Shown piece after piece: positions 1-8,880 of a DNA stretch of 20,510 bases. A program made the position numbers and the translations under genes. The stretch is from the NCBI GenBank assembly GCA_003427395.1, contig BFEA01000449.1:395014-415523 (forward strand), written 5' to 3'. A model generated the notes under the pieces. The model saw only the letters and a program-made list of their open reading frames with translations. It was not told the DNA's origin and ran no database searches. Within the stretch, counting starts at the first letter, position 1. Each line of letters starts with the position of its first letter. The stretch comes from Chara braunii (Eukaryota > Streptophyta > Charophyceae > Charales > Characeae).

Positions 1-14
1 AAAAAAAAAAAAAA
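1..14. repeat. Poly(A) run at window edge
   Basis: Fourteen A residues open the window. Together with the (AG)n tract that closes it, this suggests that the contig is bounded by low-complexity sequence where assembly stopped. Confidence 0.9.
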
Positions 15-102
15 CGAAACTAACAATGATTGTGGGTAGATACATTCCCAAAATCATTGGTGTGAGTACACCACCTTTATGGCTTTCCTATCGGTCCTCT
101 CC

Positions 103-122
103 TTTTTTTTTTTTTTTTTTTT
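103..122. repeat. Poly(T) tract
   Basis: An uninterrupted run of 20 T. It could be the tail of a minus-strand retroposed sequence, but no recognisable body is seen on either side. Open frames that cross it encode runs of F or K and are not genes. Confidence 0.9.
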
Positions 123-1925
123 GCAACAATTACACACATCCCACATAGTACTACCAGTAGCCCAATTGTCGATTGCGAAAATTGGCCTACCGGTCCCCCC
201 GACTTTAGAACATCGGGGGCAGTCGTGGCTTTATATATCAGAAGACAAAATTCAATGGCAATGCCACACACCTTATTCGCTAAGTAGTTTAAAACTACTG
301 TTTAAAATTGAAATTTGCACCATTAATAACAAACTTGAAAAATATATAATGACAAAAAAATCGTACTTTGTAGCTACAGTCTTCAACAGTTAGTAGTTAA
401 AGCACAGTGATAAAAGTTGACAAACATAACCACGTTGAGTAAGTTAATAAATCATTGTTGCAATAACAATCAATTACAACATCACTATCTATTCCAAATA
501 AAATAATAAGAACAGTAAACAATTTTCTCGATAATTCTTACGACGCAATACCTATTATAAGGCACCTCATATGAAACTCCAGTTTCGTATTTTATAACTC
601 TTACTACTATTATTCTTTCTACTTAACTTTTTTATATTTTTCAATTACTATAGTCCCATTATAACATCTTATCTATCGAAAGAACCATAAAACCAAATTT
701 GCAAGGTACGAACTCACGTTTTTTGTTGAGGAACAAGTGAAATCAGAATTTTCTCCCTTTTTTGATTTATTATTGTTACATTCTTGTATTTTTTCATTGT
801 ATAATCCTCAAGCAATATTTATTTTCCCTTCATCTCTAATATATAGATGGCATGAAACAACTATGTCACTTTTTAGTTTTTGTCTTACTCGTTGCTTCAT
901 TCGTTAACAATGAATATCAGTTGCTTAACATTTTTTATCAAAACCAATATCCTTTATAATCTCAATTCGTACTAAAGTCAATTTTTATCCAATGATATCT
1001 TAGTTGCAATTAAAAAAAAAAAATCAGAAAGAAAATATTATATTTATGCTTCTTCAATACACAATGAACATTTGGTACATTGATTTCATAGTGAGTCTTT
1101 GTACCTAGAATCTATTTTCGATATCTTAAGCAGATTTAACCAGTAAAGAAAATCAAGTAATAAATAAGAAAATTGTGAAACAATGTATAAAAATAAGCAA
1201 AAAAAAACAAAAACTTTACGTGCTTCCCTATCTGATCTGTCTGACTGCAAACAGATTAACCATTTGCCGAAGGATGCATCTCTAATAAAAAAAAAAAAAA
1301 AATCCTTCTTACTTTGGAATAATTATGAAATGTATCGATAACAAAGTTTTTCAACAAGTTACCATACATACGTTAGTGTATTGCGACCTTTCAAATGTTA
1401 TGAATGAAAAATAATAATTAAACAACAAAATACAATACTTGTAAGTAGGTCATAAACCTCTTATTATATGTACGTAAAAATGTCATCGACCTCTACCACA
1501 TGCAGGGTTGTGTTGATTTTTGTCGTGTTTATCAAAGTTTTATGGATGACATTTAAAAAAATATGAAGTTCGGTGCGAGTTCAAAATATTTGTTTCGGAA
1601 TTTATTCTTGTTGGTTTTTAAGCCCTTACCATGAAGATATACAAGTTGAAAATTTGTACTACAATCCAATACCCCCCTTACCTAATCAGTTATCTGACCT
1701 AGTAAGGACTGCAACGTCGTTCTAATTTGAATATTGTGTACCACAATCCGATATTCTATGTCCCAAAAGTAGCCTACTTCATAAAAGTGGGGGGTTTGGG
1801 GCAGGGTCAATGTCGGAGTATAGAGAAAGGGGGGAAAAAAAACATTTAGGTCATGTAGAGTCGCTATCAGAACATTAAAAAAAAAAAAACCCTCACTATT
1901 TCAATACGATAAGTGAAGTCAAGGA
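123..1925. other. AT-rich stretch without a recognisable gene
   Basis: No open frame of useful length is seen. The sequence is dominated by A/T runs (for example near 1011-1023 and 1288-1301). Apart from a short diverged direct repeat (1647-1753) and a G-rich patch (1789-1806, three G-runs) I see no structure. It is probably intergenic, old repeat-derived DNA. Confidence 0.7.
1647..1753. repeat. Diverged short direct repeat
   Basis: The motif TTGAAAATTTGTACTACAAT at 1647 recurs as TTGAATATTGTGTACCACAA at 1727, about 80 bp further on. Both are followed by CC and a diverged ATA block. This is a local duplication of about 27 bp with several substitutions. Confidence 0.55.
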
Positions 1926-1928
1926 AAA

Positions 1929-2210
1929 CACTCATTGAGGCATAGTCATACTACTACTTTCTTAAATGTATCTGACCACTATAATAAAAAAATATGTTAG
2001 TGGTTGTTTTATTTCTTTTCTTTTCTTTTTTTTAATTTTTTCTATATTCCCTAATTGAGGGTATACTCATACTGATACTTATAAAAATGTTTCTGATTGA
2101 TGTTACGGTATAAGGAAAAAAAACAATTCCCCCTTCTTTTTGTGCTTTATAACGGATAAACGCCCTAAACAAGACACACTCACACTAATACATCCGATAA
2201 TAAAACTCAC
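1929..2210. repeat. Three degenerate tandem copies, period about 114-120 bp
   Basis: Related blocks begin at 1929 (CACTCATTGAGGCATAGTCA), 2049 (CCCTAATTGAGGGTATACTC) and 2163 (CCCTAAACAAGACACACTCA). Each is followed by a similar ACTxATACTT-like core. Spacings are 120 and 114 bp. The copies are highly diverged and AT-rich, and no coding frame runs through them, so this looks like an old, short satellite-type expansion. Confidence 0.5.
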
Positions 2211-3628
2211 AACTATCACGGCGTTAGGGATGTTTTATGTTTTTACCATTTTTCTTTTGTGCATTTGTCAGCCGTAACATTTTTTTTTGTTTTAGTGGTA
2301 CCAAAAAGGTTGGGACCGCCCTTATTGAAGGCTCGGTTAAAATTGGCGGACAGGGAAATTCAGGGTCGACAAAAAAGGATCCGAGGTAGTGGTCATTTGA
2401 ATCATCTGTACTTGGTCCATTTATCAGCCACAAAAAAGTAAAAACATTTTAAGCTAGATAGATTTGAACGCTCGTATAGTCTTATATGTTTCCTAATACT
2501 GTGGTTTGAATACAAGCATGGCTTTAGGAAGTACTGATAGTTTAAGATTAAGAAAAAAACAGAAAAAAAAATAGATTTGCCTACCTATAAATGTATCTGA
2601 AGACTAAAAAGTTTAGGTAATTAGGCTTGAAGCAAAAATTTTAATTTCCTCAATGTATTTTGTCCTTCCTCATGATTAGTGAACAACGAGGAAGGCAGCC
2701 TGCACCAGAGGAGACGATTATCCTCGATTCTTTGCATTTATAAAAAAATGACGATGGTGGAAGGATTCAAGGTGAATGTCCAAGGTTATTATGAGTGGTA
2801 AGAATCGTATTAGGGTTAGCAGTACAACTATGTCGAACTCTCTAGAGTTGAGTCTCAATGTGTTGCACAGTGGCAGTAATGCCAAGGAATAAGTAGGGGG
2901 ATTTTGTGAGAGGAAAGTGCTCGATCATAATGAAAAACAACCCCTATTTATGTTATGTGCATACTATGAAAACATTATTTTGAAAATAGTTAAGAGTATA
3001 CTTTCGTAGCGAGAACATATGAATTTAAGTGGGATCTGAGGCTTGGGAAACATGGTTGTTATAATAGAAAATAGTTATAAGAACGGTTGGGTGGCAAGAT
3101 TGTGTTGAGCAATGAGAGTTGCACCAGGTCTACCATGTATTGACAAAATGTTGCACATGGCCTCGATGTTTTGACCAAGGTCAAGTTATCACGACACCCT
3201 TTAGCATTGGGGTTATATTGTTTTTTGTTTTCCCCCTCCTCCCCACCTGTAGTGTCGTCAGGACAGTATGGGACGGGTTGCATTTGACCATTAGTGGCTG
3301 ACAGCCATGAGCATGATCATGCTTTCAATTCAATGGACAAACAACTGTGGATGATGTTTGAAAATGCAAGTGTGCAAATCGACAAAAAATTTGCCTTCCC
3401 GCCTAAAGAAATGATTGTTCATCATCTTTCAAAGGGATGGCATCGGCTGGACAGATATGCAAGGACAAAGGCGAAGTTTCTCTCTTTGCTAACAAAAATA
3501 TGACTTGATATGTCATTATTTTCAAAGACGTGGCTCAGAAGCTGCCGCAACTTTTGGGCATGTCGGTTCTTGTTTATTTTAGCATTGTGTGTTCCCAGCC
3601 CCAGAGAAAAGTGTTTGGGAAGCATTGG

Positions 3629-3632
<4 letters not shown>
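2211..3632. other. Stretch without a recognisable gene
   Basis: Only short open frames are present. The best is a 69-codon plus-strand frame at 3294-3503 that contains DKQLWMMFENASVQIDKKF, which is protein-like in composition but matches no family I know. The sequence from about 2690 to 3630 is less AT-rich than its surroundings and has the look of decayed coding DNA, with many stops in every frame. I can assign no product. Confidence 0.5.
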
Positions 3633-3704
<72 letters not shown>

Positions 3705-3705
3705 N

Positions 3706-3793
<88 letters not shown>
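3633..3793. repeat. 161-nt poly(A) tract with one N
   Basis: Every base is A except position 3705, which is N. The length is unusual for genomic poly(A). The N may mark a sequencing ambiguity or a joined gap, so the true length is unknown. On the minus strand this is a long poly(T) directly downstream of a tRNA-like SINE head, which suggests it could be that element's 3' tail. Confidence 0.9.
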
Positions 3794-3794
<1 letters not shown>

Positions 3795-3847
3795 GACAAC
3801 CTTGAGATATCGTCGTTAACTAACTAACCCCATATAATTAAGAATTA

Positions 3848-3925
3848 TTGTATCTCCTTCATCTGGATTCGAACTTGGGTCTATATTTCAATAGTTCATG
3901 GTTGTACCAACTGAGTTTGGCTTAT
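3848..3925 (-). ncRNA. tRNA-like sequence, probable SINE head
   Basis: Read on the minus strand, 3920-3905 contains AACTCAGTTGGTA, which fits the tRNA A box with changes at its first bases. 3876-3865 contains AAGTTCGAATCC, a near-perfect B box. Box spacing is about 43 nt, as in tRNA genes. The acceptor and anticodon stems do not pair well, so it is not a functional tRNA. An RNA polymerase III promoter of tRNA origin followed by about 55 nt of unrelated sequence and then a T-tract (minus strand) is the layout of a plant tRNA-derived SINE. No target-site duplication was found. The alternative is a decayed tRNA pseudogene. Confidence 0.55.
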
Positions 3926-5176
3926 TGATCATGGTTTAAAATTTGGTTCACTGACTATTGGAAAAACATGTTGAATGTGCAGCATGGGCAAACCCATTAA
4001 CCTTTTTTTTATAGAGCTCAGTAAAAAAAATATTTTTATGGATTTATGTGTATCATCCTTACGCAGGGGTTAACACCTACCAGCAAAGTAGTATTACTTA
4101 TGTGATACTTTTTTTTTTTTAACTGAATTTAAAAATCAATTAATAATTATCGTATATATATAATTTTTTTTAAATACAAAATTTATAAAAAAACGTATCT
4201 TTGACACATCTCACACGAAAGAACAGTTGTGCATCCGACATAGTCGGGTTGTTGACTTCCCTCTATATCAAGTCTTATTTTTCCATACATGACAATAAAA
4301 ACGTAATCGGCCAGATGCATATGACCGTGTAGATTTTCTATGGCATACCTGTGTAGTGTGTGGTGTGAGCACACTTGTTGGTATTGAGCGGAAACGTTCC
4401 CTTATCGCTTTTGGAAAGTGGCATTCAACTGGACCCCGAGATCTAATCGTGATGGCATGTTAATGCGAATGGAAAATCGATAATCTCACTCTTGCTATTG
4501 TGGTTACTTAGGCCGACATCGTGACTGTTAGAAAGTCCGATGAATGTAGCCTCTCAACCCTACTTCGAAAAACAAAGTCATAAAATAAAATAATCATTCT
4601 ATAATAAAGTTACATTATAAATTTTAAATTTTTAGTCTATCTTTAAAAATATCATTCCACTTTTAAATTTTTTGATCTTACTTGAAAACTTTCCTTCAAA
4701 TAATGGGTTATCCCTAATTATTTTAATTGCACGCTAGTGATGACATAAAAGTTTGGATAAGTTCATGATTGGACTATCATTTTGTTATAACGAGTGAGTC
4801 ATAAATGATTTAATCCAATCTGAATAAGAAGTTATTTGTTATAGTAGAATGGAAGTATACATAAGACATTTCATAAACTCATCCATAGTTTCATTCCATC
4901 TTTAACAAATAGATTTTGTTAAAAGGAAAAACTGGGTTTCGGACAAAAACTTATCAAATAAAACTGAAAATTTTAGAATTGGAATAACTTTGGTATGATA
5001 AATTTTAAATATTAATTATATTTTTTAATTCGAATGTTTTTTCGACTTTTATTTCTTGTGGGGATTTTTATGTCGTTTACCCTCGTCTTCGCTTAATATC
5101 ATTGTCATCATCTCGTGGGGTCTTCCGAGGGGTCGACACCACCTTCTGACGCTCATGTCGGTTGGAGCGCTTGTTA
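3926..5176. other. AT-rich stretch without a recognisable gene
   Basis: No credible gene. A 63-codon minus-strand frame (4183-4374) is unsupported. The part at 4200-4560 is less AT-rich, with no identifiable product. At 4749-4965 there is a weak pair of TTTGGATAAGTT-like inverted ends that could belong to a decayed hAT-type MITE, but the match is too poor to annotate. Confidence 0.5.
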
Positions 5177-5199
5177 GGGGGGGAGGGAGAGAAGGGGGG
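5177..5199 (+). other. G-rich patch, possible G-quadruplex
   Basis: The patch is a run of seven G, then A, three G, AGAGAA and six G. Splitting the long runs gives four G-tracts with short loops. It lies just upstream of the transposase pseudogene region. Formation in the cell is untested. Confidence 0.4.
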
Positions 5200-5439
5200 T
5201 GCAATGCTCTGTCTTGGAGGTCATAACTATCGCGTACTTACGAAGGAGACAGCGGAAGCAACTCGTCATGGTTGTAATAGTCGTAGCTATGATAATGGCG
5301 GAGGATACTTTTGACATCTTGGATTTCATTATGGACACCCATGTTCGTTGTCCCGCCTATTTGCTGCCTCATGCCAACCAAAGCATGGGAGTGGTCAATG
5401 AAGAAGAACTTCACGACGACCGAATGCGCCATAGTCTAT

Positions 5440-6625
5440 TTTGGTTTTGGCTACCATCGATCGTTTTCCTCAAGCATCACCAAGGTGGTGGGTGATGCAT
5501 CGAATTGTCGGTCTATGGAACAACATCCATATCTGTGATAATGTGAGAAATTATCATTACTTTGTTATCCTAGGATGCTGCGGTCAACATTCGATTGTTT
5601 GCTGCGAAAGTTGGCACACTATTTGGAGAAGCAGGTGACGAGGTACAAACCGTATTTACCTCCTGCAAAAAAAATTGCCTATGCTCTCCACAGGTGAGCG
5701 CACGGGGACTCTCACTGACATGGTTGTTCATGTTAAGGAATGAGCAAAACAAGTGGTTTGCAAACTATACGAGAAAGTTGGTGAGACCATTAAAAACTGT
5801 CACTCCAACGTGGTAGGATTTGAAGGTTTCGTGGAGCGTCACTGTAAAATGCAGTTGTTTGAAGGATAAGGTTTCCCAAACTGGTGGGATTACATAAACT
5901 GCACACACTTTCACATGGACAAGCCTGATATGATGGACGATAATGACCATTGTTTCATGAGACACAATTGGTTTTAAATTTGGGCATAACTGGTGATCAA
6001 CTTTTACTTGAAAATACTTTACTTCTGCTACAGTTTCTCGGGGACCATAGGTGATGGTCATGCCCTCAAGAACTCGTCCCTATACAGGAGAGCGGTGAAT
6101 GAAGCGTTGTTTTTTTAGGACCCTCATAACCCCACATGTGGTGATAAGCATGTTATCTCTTTCATGACTCGTCATTTTGTATGAGCAACAACCTTATATT
6201 ACGTGTGCTATGCAACTGTTCGATGCCCTCCACAAAATTGTGAGATTGTGCGTCAAGCGTTTTTGCGGTGTCGTCAAGATGCGCTTCCAGTTCTTATATC
6301 AATCACATGTTACTAATATCACAAGCGAGGGCTTGGAGTTTCACGCTTGTTGCATTTTGTACAATCTCCTTTAGGAAAAGGGCGATATGGTTGGAATGGC
6401 CCCGCTAATGAATTTTTGGATGTGTCCTCCTCTGAGCTCCCCCCTGTGGATGCTACAAGGTAAGTGGAAGGATCCACACTCCCATTCATGTTCGACGTAA
6501 AACGAGGCCAAGCCATTAGAGACAAGTTGTACGCCGAGGTCGTGCGTTTAAGGGAATCCGGCAAAAGCAGTAAATGCATCAACCTCCTTCCCAATACCTC
6601 TGGGTATTTTTTATTTGCTTTATGA
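5440..6625 (+). pseudogene. PIF/Harbinger-type DDE transposase, broken
   Basis: Family knowledge: these enzymes cut and paste elements at TTA targets using a DDE triad. Seen here in order: an N-terminal RWWVMHRIV block (about 5480); a helix region RSTFDCLLRKLAHYLEKQ and AKKIAYALHR (from 5575); VVHVKE then AKQVVCKLYEKV (about 5717-5780); GFPNWWDYINCTHFHMDKP (5870); GTIGDGHALKNSSLYRRA (6041); RLCVKRFCGVVKMRFQFLY (about 6243); HACCILYNLL; and a C-terminal GQAIRDKLYAEVV. The order and spacing match the family. The frame moves 2, 1, 2, 0, 2, with stops at about 5741, 5867, 5975 and 6461. At the first catalytic site, where the family has D, this copy has N (codon at 5897). The second D is kept (6053). 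The third acidic residue, E, is K (6255). About 15 residues of the helix-turn-helix appear deleted near 5710. It is a dead copy. A 5199-5495 open frame may be its lost N-terminus. Confidence 0.85.
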
Positions 6626-6981
6626 TAGCCCTATTCGATCTCTAGTGAGGCATTGTATGTAGTGGACGGGTCAACGCATTTCTTTCGTAAACAGTATGTG
6701 AGAGAGAGGCGTGCGTTCATAAACGCTATGACGAAATCGAAGAGGGAAGTTGTCATCTCCACAAATATATTGTGGAGAGATGTGATAGTATCACCGTGCA
6801 TATGCGTTGTGGGAATATTGTGTGTGAGAGCGAGTTTTCACTGGAGAGCATATAGGCTAGGAGATGGGCAATTTTTGTAACGAACAGACAATGAGATTTT
6901 TGTCAGTCCTTGCAGCAATACTCTAATAAACTCGTAATTCAAAACCTATAGATTTGTTTAGACGTTGGCATGTGGCGATAG
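6626..6981. other. Downstream flank of the transposase fossil
   Basis: A plus-strand open frame (6653-6880) contains HFFRKQYVRERRAFINAMTK, is basic, and lies in the same frame as the transposase C-terminus after two stops. It could belong to the same decayed element, but I do not recognise it. The rest is AT-rich. Confidence 0.35.
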
Positions 6982-7452
6982 ATGTCGGAGGACGCTTGCA
7001 TTCAGTGTGGTGATCCCGAGTTCGCGTTGCAATCTGCCATCCAAGAGCGGGACGAGGCATAGATAAGGTGCGAGGCTGAGAAGACGGAGATGCACGTTAT
7101 ACGAGAGCAAGTTGACTCGGCTTGGAGGTACTATGATGAAATACTGTATGATTGAGGTGGACGAACGATGGCAGAGTAAGAATTGTGCAATAAGTTCCAA
7201 TGTGTGTATGTCGGCGACAAAGGTAAAGTGGTGGAGGTATTTACTTCAGCACCGCATGCACAATCATCCATTTGCGGTTCGTGTGGGGAGTTGAGTAAGT
7301 CGTTACTCGAGTTGGAGAAAGACTTTGTGAAACTTCAGATGATGAGTGAGATCCTAACGTACCCGCCTTCTTTGTCTGAAGAAATAGAAAATGATTTCTG
7401 TAATTTCAAGGCGCCTGAGAATTTTAGTCCACCACGTGGACGGACTGTTTGA
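6982..7452 (+). pseudogene. Decayed reading frame, unknown cysteine-pair/coiled-coil protein
   Basis: From the ATG at 6982 one frame runs 157 codons to the stop at 7450-7452 and is interrupted by only three stops (about 7060, 7153 and 7177). It opens MSEDACIQCGDPEFALQSAI and has charged, heptad-like stretches (RCEAEKTEMHVIREQVDSAW). It then has SSICGSCGELSKSLLELEKD and ends before a proline-rich tail. Two CxxC pairs (CIQC, CGSC) could bind a metal; this is inference. It lies 360 bp after the transposase pseudogene on the same strand. PIF/Harbinger elements often carry a second gene for a Myb-like DNA-binding protein, but I see no Myb signature, so the link is only positional. Confidence 0.45.
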
Positions 7453-7518
7453 CGATGTGCTTATTAGGTTCACCCTCCGCGTTTTTCCACACTTAGAGAT
7501 ACAACATGACATACAGTT

Positions 7519-7562
7519 TATGTATGCGTGTGTGAGTGTGTGTATATGTGTGTGTGTGTGTT

Positions 7563-7632
<70 letters not shown>
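7519..7632. repeat. Compound microsatellite (TG)n(AG)n
   Basis: Imperfect TG repeats from 7519 to 7600 pass directly into a pure AG run from 7601 to 7632. Alternating purine-pyrimidine DNA next to a homopurine run can adopt Z-like and triplex forms. Open frames across it in both strands encode only V/C/R/E or T/H/L/S runs and are artefacts. Confidence 0.95.
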
Positions 7633-7635
<3 letters not shown>

Positions 7636-7659
7636 GTAGTGTTCAATGCTCGATCGTCT

Positions 7660-8106
7660 GAAATGCAAAATGTATCGTTCTCCAAAGGTAAATACAAGAT
7701 CTCTCTGTGTTGAAACATATCTTCCTTTTTGGGGGGTGAATCTTCACTTTTATCAAGTACATCTTTCCCATTCAAGTTTTATTATTGTTTTTTTCCCCCC
7801 TTCTTTTACTTATTTTTTTTGTTCTTCTTCGTTGTCATCATTGTCTTCTTCTTTTTCTTCTTCTTCTCCCCGTTCTAAAGTTTTTTTCTTCCTATTTCAT
7901 GCAATCTTTGACTACTTTTTCTCATTTTTTGTTTACTCTTTATTCTTTCTCCTTCTCATTTATGTCAACTTCTTTCTATTTTTGATTCTCATTCTTCTTC
8001 TACTTCGTTTGAGATGCAAAACCTACTCGCTATCCAAAGGTAAATACGCATCATTTTCTCTGTGTTGAAACACATATTCCTTCTGGGGGGGGGAATCACT
8101 TTTCCT
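7660..8106. repeat. Direct repeat pair around a polypyrimidine tract
   Basis: A segment of about 90-95 bp starting GAAATGCAAAA at 7660 recurs from 8011 as GAGATGCAAAA. Both copies share TCCAAAGGTAAATAC, then TCTCTGTGTTGAAACA(C/T)AT, then TTCCTT and a G-run before AATC. The offset is about 350 bp. It looks like a tandem duplication of a unit of about 350 bp, the second copy cut short, or two ends of a small element. Confidence 0.75.
7771..8005 (+). repeat. Polypyrimidine (T/C-rich) tract
   Basis: About 235 nt that are mostly T and C, with TTCTTC-type units. The long open frame across it (7646-8068) owes its length to the absence of purine-rich stop codons and encodes F/S/L runs. I treat it as low-complexity DNA and not as a gene. 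Confidence 0.8.
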
Positions 8107-8880
8107 TTTGTCTTTCACACACTGAACCTTTAATGGTCCAATATCATCTTTTTTTTCAGCCATTCAACCTGAATTTTATTGATCCGACTTAATGAATCTT
8201 TTGATAAACCTAAATATTGTAAACGAAGATTCAAACATAAAATGTTTATTTGTCTGTCAGTTTTATTATAAGGTGTGAGTATCAAAGGTGAAGGTGAAAA
8301 ATCAAGTTTGCGAATCGACATGTTCTTTAATGTAACATTTAGTGTAATTTTTCATCACCTTGTTCAAAAACAAATTCCAAAGTTGTCGCTTAGTATAGGT
8401 AATTTGCATTATGTGTGTAGATCGAAGTATCCTTAATAACCTTACAGTTGACACGACATTGACTTCACAACCCTCATTCATTCCCTTCTTGTGTGCATTT
8501 TTTCCCTCTCTATTCGTCATTGAAATAATGACCATCATTTTGGAAGTATTATCTCAAGGGATCGTTAGCCCTCGAGTCCCATATACTTCGGATATACTTT
8601 AGTTTAAAAAATTTAACGCAAAGTGAATATTATAGGAAAAATAATAAAAAATTTAGGTTTGAAAATTTCATTCCGAGTGTTGAGATCCTCAAAGTCTTCC
8701 AACTTATCCACCAATCTGCTACATGTAGCACTAGCAGTACATGGGCATTAAATGACCAATTTAAGTGCAAAAAATATAACTTACTTTATCCATTCACTCA
8801 TTCACTTGCCTCTCACAGTAAAAAAAAGACTCGCATGTAGCGCAACATTCAAATTAAGTAGAACAAGTACATTATTATAT
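8107..8880. other. AT-rich stretch without a recognisable gene
   Basis: Short minus-strand frames (8130-8321 and 8302-8538) contain protein-like segments such as RQLWNLFLNKVMKNYTK, but no family signature. They could be remains of the decayed gene that lies further right on the same strand. Nothing else is seen. Confidence 0.45.

Noticed and set aside
3422-3827. Open frames of 76-125 codons on both strands across the poly(A) run
   Set aside because: They consist mainly of poly-K or poly-F and exist only because a homopolymer has no stop codons.
3848-3925. Functional tRNA gene
   Set aside because: Only the A and B boxes fit. The acceptor and anticodon stems do not pair.
4749-4965. Inverted TTTGGATAAGTT-like ends of a possible hAT-type MITE
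   Set aside because: The two ends match only partly and no 8-bp target duplication is seen.
6459-6465. Near-perfect 5' splice site AAG|GTAAGT in the transposase pseudogene
   Set aside because: Transposase-like sequence in the same frame continues directly after the stop it creates, so an intron is unnecessary; it is probably chance.
7354-7775. Several frames across the GT/GA microsatellite
   Set aside because: They translate the dinucleotide repeats (V/C, T/H, R/E, L/S) and have no other support.
7646-8068. 140-codon plus-strand frame
   Set aside because: Its length comes from the polypyrimidine tract; the product is F/S/L runs without a domain.
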